A stretch of 64,000 bases of DNA, taken from the NCBI GenBank assembly GCA_963539695.1, contig CAUTOC010000003.1, forward strand, positions 19,034-83,033, read 5' to 3'. Under the pieces are notes generated by a model. That model worked only from the letters and a program-made list of their open reading frames with translations, did no database searches and was not told where the DNA came from. This stretch comes from Catonella sp963539695 (GTDB taxonomy: Bacteria; Bacillota; Clostridia; Lachnospirales; Lachnospiraceae). The translations under genes were made by a program, and so were the position numbers. Shown here piece by piece: positions 50,262 through 60,152 of the stretch (its first letter is position 1; the number at the start of each line of letters is the position of its first letter).

Positions 50262-52619
50262 ATGGCAGATAATGAAGAAAAAAATGTAAATAGAATGGAT
50301 GATGTAAGAAATAAAATTACTGACTATATGTCCTCAAATGAGAGTATAAAGAAAAAAATGTTGGCTTCTGAAAAGGAGCTTGATTCGTTTGCGGAATTTA
50401 CGCCAAAGGAAGTTTTATTTGAGAATTTAGTTAAAACCATATATGAATATCATCCATCTACTGACATAAGCCTTATAAAGAAAGCCTATGAACTTGCAGA
50501 CGGCTGTCATAAAGGACAGCTTCGTAAATCCGGAGAGCCTTATATTTGTCATCCCCTTTGTGTTGCCATAATATTAGCGGAGCTTGAATTAGACAAAGAA
50601 ACTATAATTGCAGGAATTTTGCATGATGTTATAGAAGATACTGCATGCACTCCTGAAGAACTTAAAGCGACATTTGGGGAAGAGGTACTTCTTTTAGTGG
50701 ACGGAGTTACTAAACTTACTCAGTTGCAATATTCTAAGGATAAGGTAGATGTTCAGGCAGAAAATTTACGAAAAATGTTTCTTGCTATGGCAAAGGATAT
50801 AAGAGTTATTCTTATAAAACTGGCTGACAGGCTTCATAATATGCGTACAATGGAATATCAGTCTCCACCTAAGCAGATAGAGAAATCAAGAGAGACTATG
50901 GATATTTACTCGCCTATAGCACAAAGGCTGGGTATCAGCAAAATCAAGGTTGAGCTTGATGACCTGTCGCTTAAATACCTCCATCCGGAAGTGTATAATG
51001 ATTTAGATGAAAAAATAAGAGAGAAAGCCCTTGAAAAAGGTGAGTTTATAAAAGCTATCGAGAGGGAAGTATCAAATCATATAAAAGAAGCAGGAATAGA
51101 GGCTACAATAGGCGGTAGGGTTAAACATTATTTCAGTATTTATAAAAAAATGGTTAATCAAAATAAAACCCTTGAGCAGATATATGATGTATTTGCGATC
51201 AGAATAATTGTAGACAATCTTAAAGACTGTTATGCGGCTTTAGGGATAATTCATGAAATGTATGTTCCTATACCGGGAAGATTTAAGGACTATATTGCTA
51301 TGCCTAAGTCAAACATGTATCAGTCTTTACATACAACGGTAATCGGACCTAAAGGACAACCTTTTGAAATACAGATTCGTACCTATGATATGCACAGGAC
51401 AGCCGAGTATGGTATTGCTGCACATTGGAAATATAAAGAAGGCAGTGACGGCAAGAATAATAAGGCAAGTGAAGAAGCTAAATATAACTGGCTTAGACAG
51501 ATCCTTGAATGGCAAAAGGATATGTCGGATAATAAGGAGTTTCTTGGTGCAATAAAGGCCGATTTGAACTTGTTTTCAGACAGCGTATACTGCTTTACTC
51601 CTACAGGAGATGTAAAGAATCTTCCGGTAGGTTCTACACCTATAGATTTTGCCTACAGCATACATTCGGCAGTAGGTAATAAAATGGTGGGAGCAAGAGC
51701 AAACGGAAGACTTGTTACCATAGATTATGTAATCCAAAATGGAGACAGGATAGAAATTATAACAAGTCAAAACTCTAAAGGTCCAAGCCTTGACTGGCTG
51801 AAGTTGGTAAAGAGTGCTCAGGCACGCTCAAAGATAAACCAGTGGTTTAAGACAGAACTTAAAGAGGACAATATTAACCGTGGCAAGGAACTTATGATAA
51901 ATTATTGTAAGGCTCATTCTTTAGCTATGAGTGATTTGCTGAAACAGGAATATATGCAGGTCTGTATGCAAAAGTACGGGTTTAAGGACTGGGATTCTAT
52001 ATGTGCGGCTATTGGACATGGAGGGCTTAAAGAAGGACAGATAGTCAATAAACTTGCAGAAGAAAAGAAAAGGAAAGAAATATCCGAACTTACAGATGAG
52101 GATATTTTGGATAAATATGAAGATCAGTCAGTTACTCCCGTAAAGACCAGCCGTTCAAAAGGAGGAATAGTAGTAAAAGGTATTCACGATGTGGCTGTGC
52201 ATTTTTCAAAATGTTGTTCTCCGGTGCCGGGTGATGAGATAGTAGGTTTTGTAACCAGAGGCAGGGGAATATCTGTTCATAGGACGGACTGCATAAATGT
52301 GATGAATCTTCCGGAGGAGGACAGAAAGAGGCTGATTGAGGCTGAATGGTCACCTGAGGCTACCGCTCAGACAGATAAGCTTTATACTACCGAAATTAAG
52401 ATATATGCAAATAACAGGAGCGGGCTTTTGATAGATGTATCAAGGGTATTTACAGAAGCGGGGCTTGACATTACATCGGTTTCGGCAAGGACTAATAAGC
52501 AAGGGATTGCAACTCTTGATTTGATGTTTGAGATAAAGGGCAGGAATCATCTTACAAGTCTTACTTCAAAGCTTAGAAATTTGGACGGAGTAATAGACAT
52601 AGAGAGGACAACAGGCTGA
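50262..52619 (+). CDS. relA: Bifunctional (p)ppGpp synthetase/hydrolase Rel
   Basis: 785 aa with all Rel domains. The HD hydrolase lies at about 60-190 (HKGQLRKSGEPYICHP and GILHDVIEDT with the catalytic His-Asp), and the synthetase at about 245-365 (FKDYIAMPKSNMYQSLH with EIQIRTYDMH). TGS follows at about 425-485, a Cys/His zinc-finger region near 640-690 (KCCSPVPGDEIVG) and ACT at about 710-785. The intact HD motif argues for a bifunctional enzyme that sets ppGpp level on amino-acid starvation. Its stop overlaps the next start (TGATG). Confidence 0.97.
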   Translation: MADNEEKNVNRMDDVRNKITDYMSSNESIKKKMLASEKELDSFAEFTPKEVLFENLVKTIYEYHPSTDISLIKKAYELADGCHKGQLRKSGEPYICHPLCVAIILAELELDKETIIAGILHDVIEDTACTPEELKATFGEEVLLLVDGVTKLTQLQYSKDKVDVQAENLRKMFLAMAKDIRVILIKLADRLHNMRTMEYQSPPKQIEKSRETMDIYSPIAQRLGISKIKVELDDLSLKYLHPEVYNDLDEKIREKALEKGEFIKAIEREVSNHIKEAGIEATIGGRVKHYFSIYKKMVNQNKTLEQIYDVFAIRIIVDNLKDCYAALGIIHEMYVPIPGRFKDYIAMPKSNMYQSLHTTVIGPKGQPFEIQIRTYDMHRTAEYGIAAHWKYKEGSDGKNNKASEEAKYNWLRQILEWQKDMSDNKEFLGAIKADLNLFSDSVYCFTPTGDVKNLPVGSTPIDFAYSIHSAVGNKMVGARANGRLVTIDYVIQNGDRIEIITSQNSKGPSLDWLKLVKSAQARSKINQWFKTELKEDNINRGKELMINYCKAHSLAMSDLLKQEYMQVCMQKYGFKDWDSICAAIGHGGLKEGQIVNKLAEEKKRKEISELTDEDILDKYEDQSVTPVKTSRSKGGIVVKGIHDVAVHFSKCCSPVPGDEIVGFVTRGRGISVHRTDCINVMNLPEEDRKRLIEAEWSPEATAQTDKLYTTEIKIYANNRSGLLIDVSRVFTEAGLDITSVSARTNKQGIATLDLMFEIKGRNHLTSLTSKLRNLDGVIDIERTTG

Positions 52620-53266
52620 TGAAGATAGAAGTTGAGAAACTGGTATTAGGGGCTGTAAGCACTAATGTGTATCTGATTTTTTATAATGGAAAATGTCTTA
52701 TTATAGACCCTTCCGATGAGGCGGAAAAAATTATATCCTGCATAGAGGAAAGAAAAGCTGATCCGTTGGCTATACTTATAACTCATGGGCATTTTGACCA
52801 TATTATGGCAGCAGAGCATTTGGCTGATAAATACGGGATTAAGATATATGCAGGAGAGGCGGACAGGCAACTTTTAGAGGATTCCGGGCTAAATTTGGGA
52901 AAAAGATTCTTAGGCGAAGATTTTACATTAGAAGCTGATAATTATTTAAAAGGTGGGGATGAACTTGAATTTGGAGGTTTTAAGTTAAAGGTTATATACA
53001 CCCCGGGACATACTGTCGGAAGTATCAGTTTTTATTCAGATGACCTTGAAGATAATGAGGCTTTTAAGAAAGTTATTTTTACCGGTGATGCTTTATTTGC
53101 AGGAAGTATAGGGAGAGTAGATTTTCCTACAGGAAATGAAGCCGCTATGAAAAGAACTTTAGAAGAGGTATTTAAAAAGCTTGCACCTGATACGGTTGTA
53201 TTTCCGGGACATGGAGTGGCAACAACCATTGAAAGAGAATTAACCCATAATCCGTATCTTATGTAA
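52619..53266 (+). CDS. MBL-fold metallo-hydrolase (glyoxalase II-like, YqgX type)
   Basis: 215 aa. The metal-binding motif THGHFDHI (HxHxDH) at about 59-66, TPGHTVGSI with the next His, FTGDALFAGSIGR with the bridging Asp, and the terminal FPGHG are all present. It resembles short glyoxalase II or persulfide dioxygenase-like hydrolases; in low-GC Gram-positives a true glutathione substrate is unlikely. ATG 52619 overlaps the relA stop by one base, so it is translated together with relA. Confidence 0.92.
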   Translation: MKIEVEKLVLGAVSTNVYLIFYNGKCLIIDPSDEAEKIISCIEERKADPLAILITHGHFDHIMAAEHLADKYGIKIYAGEADRQLLEDSGLNLGKRFLGEDFTLEADNYLKGGDELEFGGFKLKVIYTPGHTVGSISFYSDDLEDNEAFKKVIFTGDALFAGSIGRVDFPTGNEAAMKRTLEEVFKKLAPDTVVFPGHGVATTIERELTHNPYLM

Positions 53267-53391
53267 AGTATGCAGTAAGTTATCTGGTAAAACTTTGTAC
53301 TTATAGAGTTAAAAGGCTTTAGCATAAACTTTTAGAATATAACAAAGATAAAATTTGTGATAAAGAATAAATTATATAGAAAGAAATTCAA

Positions 53392-54879
53392 ATGATAGAA
53401 ATCAGACTTGAAGATGCGTCTTTTGAACAGGATATTAGACCTTTAGTTAGGGCATTTTTCAGCAGAGAAGAAATGAAGGTCATAGTCTGTAGTTTTAAAG
53501 AGCCTGAAAAAGTAGAAATCTTGCCACTAAACTATATATTGTCGGTTCATAATAGTGAAATGGTCATTGATATGTGGTTTAAGAATGGTGAGGGGAAAAC
53601 TATAAGAAAAAAATATGAATATAAAGAACCGGAAAAAGACAGAAAACTATATAAAAATGAACTGAAAAAGGTGCTTTATAATATATTGAAAGAATATACG
53701 GATAATGAACTTCCATGGGGTACTCTTACAGGAATACGCCCGACTAAGATAGCCTGTGACTATATTGAAGCGGGAAAAAGTGAAGAGGAAGTTAGAAATT
53801 TTTACAATGAACAGTATTTATGTGGAGAAGAAAAGACGGAGTTATCAATAGAGATAGCTAAGAAGGAAAACGAACTTTTACAGAAATTAGATTATAAAAA
53901 CGGATATAGTATATATATAGGTATACCGTTTTGTCCAACCACCTGTCTTTATTGTTCATTTACCTCATATCCTATTGGAGGTTATAAGAAAAAGGTAGGA
54001 GAATATTTACAGGCACTTTTTAAGGAAATAAACTTTGCCTCTACTATTTTACCTCATAAAAAGCTTACAACCGTATATATAGGCGGAGGCACTCCGACTG
54101 CACTTTCAGCAGAGGAATTGGAGTTGTTGCTTGATTATATAAATATGAAGTTTCCTATGTCTTCAGTGAAGGAATTTACGGTTGAAGCAGGAAGACCCGA
54201 CAGCATTACCGGAGATAAGCTTAAAGTAATGAAACGCTTAGGAGTTAAGCGGATGTCTATAAATCCGCAGACTATGTCGGATAAAACTCTTAAATTCATA
54301 GGAAGAATGCATGACTCGGAATCGGTAAGAAGAGCTTTTGCTATGGCAAGGGAAGAAGGAATAGAAGACATAAATATGGATCTTATAGTGGGACTTCCGG
54401 GTGAGACGGTAAAAGATACTGAATATACCTTATCTGAGATTAAGAAACTAAATCCTGATGACCTTACGGTTCATGCTCTTGCTATAAAAAGGGCGGCATC
54501 ACTTAAACTTAAACTTAATGAGTTATCGGATATGATTCCTACGGATACGGCACTGCAACAACGGCTTACTTATGAATTTGCAAGGAATAACGGATATGAA
54601 CCTTACTATTTATACAGACAGAAAAATATAGCAGATAATTTGGAAAATGTAGGCTATGCAAGACCCGGAAAGGAGGGACTTTACAACATACTTATAATGG
54701 AAGAAAAGCACCCGATTATCGGACTTGGAGCAGGTTCATCCTGTAAGTTTGTATTTAGAGAGGGAAACAAAATAGAGCGTACTGAGAATGTAAAATTTGT
54801 TATGGACTATATTGAACGGATTGATGAAATGATTGAGCGTAAGAAAAAATTTTTAGAGGAATTTGGAGAGATGCTGTAA
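53392..54879 (+). CDS. hemZ: Oxygen-independent coproporphyrinogen dehydrogenase-like radical SAM protein HemZ
   Basis: 495 aa. An N-terminal extension of about 170 residues specific to HemZ precedes the radical SAM domain. The [4Fe-4S]/SAM motif is CPTTCLYCSF at about 181-190 (Cx3CxxC), followed by YIGGGTPTAL and EAGRPDSIT and a HemN-type C-terminal region. Whether it acts in heme synthesis is doubtful, as no other hem gene is seen; many HemZ/HemW-like proteins are heme chaperones. Its stop overlaps the next start as TAATG. Confidence 0.9.
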   Translation: MIEIRLEDASFEQDIRPLVRAFFSREEMKVIVCSFKEPEKVEILPLNYILSVHNSEMVIDMWFKNGEGKTIRKKYEYKEPEKDRKLYKNELKKVLYNILKEYTDNELPWGTLTGIRPTKIACDYIEAGKSEEEVRNFYNEQYLCGEEKTELSIEIAKKENELLQKLDYKNGYSIYIGIPFCPTTCLYCSFTSYPIGGYKKKVGEYLQALFKEINFASTILPHKKLTTVYIGGGTPTALSAEELELLLDYINMKFPMSSVKEFTVEAGRPDSITGDKLKVMKRLGVKRMSINPQTMSDKTLKFIGRMHDSESVRRAFAMAREEGIEDINMDLIVGLPGETVKDTEYTLSEIKKLNPDDLTVHALAIKRAASLKLKLNELSDMIPTDTALQQRLTYEFARNNGYEPYYLYRQKNIADNLENVGYARPGKEGLYNILIMEEKHPIIGLGAGSSCKFVFREGNKIERTENVKFVMDYIERIDEMIERKKKFLEEFGEML

Positions 54880-55538
54880 TGATTAAAGCCGAACTTAGTT
54901 CAAGTTGTAAAATGCCCCATGAAATTGTATTAGAAATTGATTTAGATGATTTATTAAAACATGGAATAGTTGTAAGTAATTTGGCTGAAATGGTAGCTAG
55001 GGAACTTGGAACATCGGAAGAATTTTCCATTAAAATGGCTCAGGCAGGGCTGTTGCATGATATTGGTAAACTGCGGATTGCTAATTATTTGTATGGAAGG
55101 CAGAATGGAGAACTTAAAGTGGAAGAAATTAAATATGTAAGAATGCACTCTGTACTTAGCTATGGTATACTAAAGAAACAGGGATATGAACATATCATTT
55201 TAGATGCGGTACTTTATCATCACGAAAACTATGACGGATCAGGTTATCCGAATAATCTTAAAGGAGATAATATTCCGCTTGGTGCAAGGATTCTTAGAAT
55301 TTGTGATGTATTCGGTGCTTTGGTTGCACATAGACCGTATAGGGAAGCTTTTACGGTAGATAGGGCTATAAGGCAAATAATAAAGGAAATTAAAAATTTT
55401 GATATGGAATGTTTTCTTGCACTTCAAAGGGTGGTAAATAGTAATAAATTTGCTAAACTTGCCGAGATAATTGAAGATAATAAAAAAAGTAGTAAGAATG
55501 TTTATCAAAAAACAGAAATGAATTTAGATTTGTGGTAA
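54879..55538 (+). CDS. Stand-alone HD-GYP domain protein (possible cyclic dinucleotide phosphodiesterase)
   Basis: 219 aa. After about 20 N-terminal residues the HD domain begins: GLLHDIGKLR with His60-Asp61, the HSVLSYGIL helix with a further metal-ligand His, then HHENYDGSGYP at about 114-124 with the HD-GYP signature. HD-GYP enzymes hydrolyse c-di-GMP or cGAMP using two or three metal ions. No sensory or receiver domain is attached, so control must come through partners or expression. It overlaps hemZ by one base and lies 8 nt before hisS, an unusual operon for a signalling enzyme. Confidence 0.88.
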   Translation: MIKAELSSSCKMPHEIVLEIDLDDLLKHGIVVSNLAEMVARELGTSEEFSIKMAQAGLLHDIGKLRIANYLYGRQNGELKVEEIKYVRMHSVLSYGILKKQGYEHIILDAVLYHHENYDGSGYPNNLKGDNIPLGARILRICDVFGALVAHRPYREAFTVDRAIRQIIKEIKNFDMECFLALQRVVNSNKFAKLAEIIEDNKKSSKNVYQKTEMNLDLW

Positions 55539-55546
55539 GGAGTATT

Positions 55547-56797
55547 ATGATAACAAACAGACCAAAAGGAACACAAGACTGGTTCGGAGAAAATATATGG
55601 AAACGAACAAAGATTGAATCTATAGCAAGAGAACTTTGCAGTGCTTATAATATTGGTGAGATTATAACTCCGGCTTTTGAACATACAGTATTGTTTAATA
55701 GAAGTGTAGGAGATACTACAGATGTAGTGCAAAAAGAAATGTATACCTTTAAGGATAAGGGTAACAGGGAAATCAGCCTAAAGCCCGAAGGGACAGCAGG
55801 TACGATAAGGGCATATCTTGAGAATAACTTGTACGCTCTGCCGCAGCCTATGAAGATGTTTTATTTTACACAGGCATTCAGATATGAAAGACCTCAAAGC
55901 GGGCGTCTTAGGCAGCATCACCAGTTCGGTGTGGAGTTTGTAGGTTCGCCAAGTCCTATGGTGGAAGTAGAACTTATTACTCTTATAAGTGAATTTATAA
56001 AGAGAATAGGGATTAAGAATATAAAACTTCACATCAACAGTATAGGCTATGGAGAATGTAGAAAGAATTATAACGATGCACTTTTAGGCTATCTTAATGG
56101 CTATGAAGCTGAACTTTGTGAGGATTGTAAAATAAGAATGCAGAAAAATCCTTTAAGGGTAATAGACTGTAAAGTACCAAACTGTAAAGCTATAGTTGAG
56201 AAAGCTCCAAGAACTATTGATTTTCTTGATGAGGAATGTAAAAATCATTTTGATACTTTACAGAAAATGCTTACAGAGCTTAATATTCCATTTGAAATAG
56301 ATACAGGAATAGTAAGGGGACTTGATTATTATACTAAGACAGTTTTTGAATTTGTAGATAAAGACGGTTTTACCCTGTGTGGGGGAGGAAGATATGACGG
56401 ACTCATAAATGAAATAGACGGCAAACAAAATATTCCTGCAGTAGGATTCGGTATGGGAATTGAGCGTATACTTTATTTCCTTGAAAAAGAGGGGGTAAGT
56501 CTTGGAGAAATGCCTCATCCTAAGCTGTATGTAGGAATTATGGGAGATGAAGTTAAGGCAAAGGCATTTGAAATAGTCACAAGGCTAAGGAATAAAGGCG
56601 TGATAGTTGAAACTGATTATCTTGACCGTTCAGTAAAGGCACAGATGAAGTATGCAAATAAACTTGGAGTTGACTACACTGTAATTATCGGGCAAAATGA
56701 AGTGGAAAGCGGATTGGTTAAACTTAAAAATATGGAAACGGGGGATGAAACAGAAGTAAAATGGGGAGAATTAGAAATGAAATTGTTAAGTGAATAA
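55547..56797 (+). CDS. hisS: Histidyl-tRNA synthetase
   Basis: 416 aa class II synthetase. Motif 1 begins after RPKGTQDW; motif 2 is FRYERPQSGRLRQHHQFGVE. The histidine-specific segments RGLDYYTKTVFEF and GGGRYDGLI and the motif 3 GFGMGIERI are intact, followed by the anticodon-binding domain (about 325-416). A Cys pair-rich insert (CEDCKIRM...CKVPNCK) at about 187-210 is typical of bacterial HisRS. ATG 55547 has AAGGAG 4-5 nt upstream. No T-box is visible; expression seems to come from the relA operon. Confidence 0.97.
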   Translation: MITNRPKGTQDWFGENIWKRTKIESIARELCSAYNIGEIITPAFEHTVLFNRSVGDTTDVVQKEMYTFKDKGNREISLKPEGTAGTIRAYLENNLYALPQPMKMFYFTQAFRYERPQSGRLRQHHQFGVEFVGSPSPMVEVELITLISEFIKRIGIKNIKLHINSIGYGECRKNYNDALLGYLNGYEAELCEDCKIRMQKNPLRVIDCKVPNCKAIVEKAPRTIDFLDEECKNHFDTLQKMLTELNIPFEIDTGIVRGLDYYTKTVFEFVDKDGFTLCGGGRYDGLINEIDGKQNIPAVGFGMGIERILYFLEKEGVSLGEMPHPKLYVGIMGDEVKAKAFEIVTRLRNKGVIVETDYLDRSVKAQMKYANKLGVDYTVIIGQNEVESGLVKLKNMETGDETEVKWGELEMKLLSE

Positions 56798-56812
56798 GGA
56801 GATTAAGAACTA

Positions 56813-57082
56813 ATGGGCAGAGATGGAAATGTGATGGTTTGGGATTCAGAGAGGCAAATATTTAATGAAATTACACCGGCGGAAATCCTGACAAACTTAT
56901 TTCCGGATGGCAGTTTTGAATGTCAGCTGTTTTTGGCTTGGCTGCCACAGGTTAAAAGTGTATTCCTGTATAGACGCAAAAGAATGGAAATAGTATTTAT
57001 AGACGGAATGACATATAATATTCCAAATATGCCGTATTTATATGATAAATTATTTTCAATGAGGCATGGAAATAAAATTTAG
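56813..57082 (+). CDS. 89-aa conserved-context protein of unknown function
   Basis: Not recognised. The protein has a Trp-rich beta-prone composition: GNVMVWDSERQIFNEITPAE, FLAWLPQVKSVFLYRRKRM, then IVFIDGMTYNIPNMPYLYDK. It has no membrane helix, signal peptide or Cys. AAGGAG lies 10-15 nt before the ATG. It sits 15 nt after hisS and 51 nt before aspS on the same strand, so it is co-transcribed with two aminoacyl-tRNA synthetases. A role in translation is only suggested by position. Confidence 0.7.
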   Translation: MGRDGNVMVWDSERQIFNEITPAEILTNLFPDGSFECQLFLAWLPQVKSVFLYRRKRMEIVFIDGMTYNIPNMPYLYDKLFSMRHGNKI

Positions 57083-57133
57083 TCTGGATAATTTGGATTT
57101 AATATAAACTTTATAAAATAAGAGGATGATATT

Positions 57134-58921
57134 ATGGCAGAATCAATGAAGGGTATGTATAGAACCCACAGATGCACAGAACTTAGTAAGGAAAATATAG
57201 GTAAAACAGTAACCGTTATGGGCTGGGTTGCAAAGTATAGGAATAAAGGAGGTCTTATTTTTATTGACCTTAGGGATCGTTCGGGTATTTTACAGCTTGT
57301 ATATGAAGAGCAGGATTGCGGTAGTGAAGTTTTTGAAAAGGCAGCAAGACTTCGTAATGAGTATGTAATTGCAGCAACAGGTGTAGTTACAAAAAGAGCG
57401 GCAATCAATGAGAATATTCCTACGGGAGATATTGAAATAAGAGTTAAAGAAACAAGGGTACTTTCAGAGGCGGAAACTACACCTTTTGAGATAGTAAGTG
57501 ACTTAAAGACTAAGGAAGAATTGAGGCTTAAATACAGGTATCTTGACCTTAGAAGACCCGATATGCAGGAAAAGCTGATGCTTAAAAGCAAGGTGCTTCG
57601 CCTTATGCGTGATTTTATGGCGGATGAAGGTTTTATTGAGGTGGAAACACCTATTATGTGTAATTCCACTCCTGAGGGTGCAAGAGATTATCTTGTGCCA
57701 AGCCGCATAAATCAGGGTTGTTTCTATGCACTCCCACAATCTCCGCAGGTACTTAAACAGCTTCTTATGCTTTCAGGCTTTGACAGATATTTTCAAATTG
57801 CAAGATGTTTTAGGGATGAGGATTTAAGAGCGGACAGACAACCTGAGTTTACCCAAGCGGATATGGAACTTTCTTTTGTGGATGTGGATGAGGTACTTGA
57901 AGTAAATGAACGCCTTATTAAGCACATAATGAAGGAAACAAAGGGAATAGATATAGAACTTCCGCTTCCAAGGATGAAATGGCGGGATGCTATGGATGAC
58001 TATGGCTCAGACAAGCCTGATACAAGATTTGAAATGAAGCTTGTAGATGTATCCGAGGTAGTTAAAGGTTGCGGCTTTGGAGTATTTACATCAGCTCTTG
58101 AAATGAAGAACGGAAGTGTAAGAGGTATAAATGTTAAGGGACAGGCAGGTATGCCCCGTAAGAAGATAGATGCCCTTGTTGATAAGGCTAAGGGCTTTGG
58201 TGCAAAAGGACTTGCTTATCTTGCTGTGAATGAAGACGGTACATATAAATCATCTTTCTCAAAGTTTATGACAGAGGAGGAACTTAATAAACTTGTGCAG
58301 ATTATGAAGGGTGAAAAGGGAGATTTACTTTTATTTGCGGCAGACAAGACTTCACTTGTATGGAATGTACTTGGAGCATTAAGACTTGACCTTGGCGAAG
58401 AACTTGGACTTATAGACAAGTCTAAGTTTAACTTCCTTTGGATAGTGGAATTCCCTTTGCTTGGCTGGAATGAAGATGAAAATAGATTCCAGGCTGAACA
58501 TCACCCATTTACAGCTCCTATGGAGGAAGATTGGGAAAATGCGGATAAAGATCCGGGTAGCATAAGAGCTAAAGCTTATGATATAGTATTAAACGGTTAT
58601 GAGCTTGGTGGCGGTTCTGTGAGAATTTATCAAAATGATGTGCAGGAGAAGATGTTTGAACTCCTTGGATTTACAAAAGAAGAGGCTCATAACAAATTCG
58701 GCTTCCTGCTTGATGCCTTTAAGTACGGAGTGCCTCCTCACGCAGGACTTGCTTATGGTGTGGACAGATTTGTAATGCTTCTTGCAGGTGCTGAGAATAT
58801 TAGAGAGGTAATCGCCTTCCCTAAGAATAAGGACGCAATGGATTTAATGCTTGGCTCACCTAATGCAGTTGATACAAAGCAGCTTGACGAACTTGGAATT
58901 ATGATTAAAAAGACAGAATAA
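57134..58921 (+). CDS. aspS: Aspartyl-tRNA synthetase
   Basis: 595 aa, bacterial-type AspRS. The OB-fold anticodon domain (about 1-110, GWVAKYRNKGGLIFIDLRDR) is followed by the class II core with motif 2 FRDEDLRADRQPEFTQ, a GAD insertion domain (about 290-420) and motif 3 GLAYGVDRFVMLL. The bacterial GAD insert and length suggest either discriminating or non-discriminating activity; not decidable here. AGGATGATATT precedes the ATG as a weak ribosome binding site. End of the relA-to-aspS gene run, closed by a 21-bp hairpin. Confidence 0.97.
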   Translation: MAESMKGMYRTHRCTELSKENIGKTVTVMGWVAKYRNKGGLIFIDLRDRSGILQLVYEEQDCGSEVFEKAARLRNEYVIAATGVVTKRAAINENIPTGDIEIRVKETRVLSEAETTPFEIVSDLKTKEELRLKYRYLDLRRPDMQEKLMLKSKVLRLMRDFMADEGFIEVETPIMCNSTPEGARDYLVPSRINQGCFYALPQSPQVLKQLLMLSGFDRYFQIARCFRDEDLRADRQPEFTQADMELSFVDVDEVLEVNERLIKHIMKETKGIDIELPLPRMKWRDAMDDYGSDKPDTRFEMKLVDVSEVVKGCGFGVFTSALEMKNGSVRGINVKGQAGMPRKKIDALVDKAKGFGAKGLAYLAVNEDGTYKSSFSKFMTEEELNKLVQIMKGEKGDLLLFAADKTSLVWNVLGALRLDLGEELGLIDKSKFNFLWIVEFPLLGWNEDENRFQAEHHPFTAPMEEDWENADKDPGSIRAKAYDIVLNGYELGGGSVRIYQNDVQEKMFELLGFTKEEAHNKFGFLLDAFKYGVPPHAGLAYGVDRFVMLLAGAENIREVIAFPKNKDAMDLMLGSPNAVDTKQLDELGIMIKKTE

Positions 58922-58956
58922 TAGGTATGTGACCTATGGTGTGAATATTATGGGTT

Positions 58957-59020
58957 AACTATGGTATATAGGTTATAAGGCTGTGTGAATAGCATATAGC
59001 CTGTATACCATAGTTTTATT
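58957..59020 (+). terminator. Long 21-bp stem terminator after aspS
   Basis: AACTATGGTATA pairs with TATACCATAGTT, and the stem continues through TAGGTTATA/TATAGCCTG with two or three G-U pairs. Outer bases run into TTTTATT. Confidence 0.8.
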
Positions 59021-59065
59021 AACAGGGAAATTCCTTAATATGTGATAATTTTAACGGAGGATATT

Positions 59066-60118
59066 ATGAAGGTTGAAATCAGTAATTTCGGAAAAGCAAA
59101 AGATGGCTCGGATGTAAAACTTTATACTATCAGCAATGAAAAAGGAATGAGAGTTACATTGTTAAATCTCGGAGCTATTATTAAAGATATAATTGTGCCT
59201 GATAAAAACGGAAAGTTTGTTGATGTTAACCTTGGCTGTGATAATGTAGATGGATATTATGACAATGCAGAAGCAGTGGGAAGCTTTGTGGGCAGGAATG
59301 CGAACAGAATAGGGGGAGCTAAAGTTACTATAGATGGAATTACCTACGAACTTGAAAAAAATGATGGAGAAAATAATCTTCACAGCGGTTCAGACCGTTC
59401 TCATTATATGCTTTTTGATACAGATATTTTTGAAGATGAGTTTGCAACCAGGGTAAGTTTTATGCGTACTTTTAAGGATATGGAGCAGGGTTTTCCGGGA
59501 AAGACTGAACTTAGCATAACCTATACACTTACTGAGGATAACGAACTTATTCTTGAATACAGGGGTATTTCAGATAAGGACACTGTAATTAACCCGACAA
59601 ATCACAGTTATTTTAATTTAGATGGAGAAGGAGATATACTTAGACATAAACTCTATGTAAATGCAGATAAATTTACCGCAATAGCTGAGAATATGATACC
59701 TACAGGTGAACTGATAGATGTAGAGGGAACTCCTATGGATTTTAGACAGATAAAGGAAATAGGTGAAGGAATAGACTCGGACTATAACTATATAAAGATA
59801 GCAAGGGGATATGACCATAACTATGTGCTAAATAGTGTAGAAGGTGATATTGTAAAGGTGGCTGAACTATCTTCCGATAAGACAGGAATTTCAATGGAAG
59901 TAATGACGGATTTACCGGGAATGCAGATATATACCGCTAATTTTCTTGAAAATAAAAAAGGTAAAGCAGGTGCCGTTTATAATCCTAGAGCAGGAGTTTG
60001 CTTTGAAACTCAGTATTTTCCAAATGCCTGCAATGAGAAAAGTTTTAGGTCAAGCATAATAAGTGCGGGAGAAGAATATAAAAGTACAACCGTGTTTAAG
60101 TTTAATATTAAAGATTGA
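59066..60118 (+). CDS. galM: Aldose 1-epimerase (galactose mutarotase family)
   Basis: 350 aa. Family motifs: NLGCDNVDGYY, FVGRNANRIGGA, NNLHSG, the catalytic His region NPTNHSYFNLDGEG, and a terminal catalytic Glu in GVCFETQYFPNA. It interconverts alpha and beta anomers of aldoses, usually feeding galactose into the Leloir pathway; no gal genes are adjacent. ATG 59066 is set by ACGGAGG 5-6 nt upstream; the GTG at 59042 has no such site. Single gene between two terminators. Confidence 0.94.
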   Translation: MKVEISNFGKAKDGSDVKLYTISNEKGMRVTLLNLGAIIKDIIVPDKNGKFVDVNLGCDNVDGYYDNAEAVGSFVGRNANRIGGAKVTIDGITYELEKNDGENNLHSGSDRSHYMLFDTDIFEDEFATRVSFMRTFKDMEQGFPGKTELSITYTLTEDNELILEYRGISDKDTVINPTNHSYFNLDGEGDILRHKLYVNADKFTAIAENMIPTGELIDVEGTPMDFRQIKEIGEGIDSDYNYIKIARGYDHNYVLNSVEGDIVKVAELSSDKTGISMEVMTDLPGMQIYTANFLENKKGKAGAVYNPRAGVCFETQYFPNACNEKSFRSSIISAGEEYKSTTVFKFNIKD

Positions 60119-60121
60119 TGA

Positions 60122-60152
60122 AAAACCGGTAGGTGATGAGCCTACCAGTTTT
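60122..60152. terminator. Terminator shared by galM and the convergent XRE gene
   Basis: GGTAGG/CCTACC core stem extended by AAAAC/GTTTT with one mismatch, ending in T's. The right arm covers the stop codon of the XRE gene. Confidence 0.75.
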
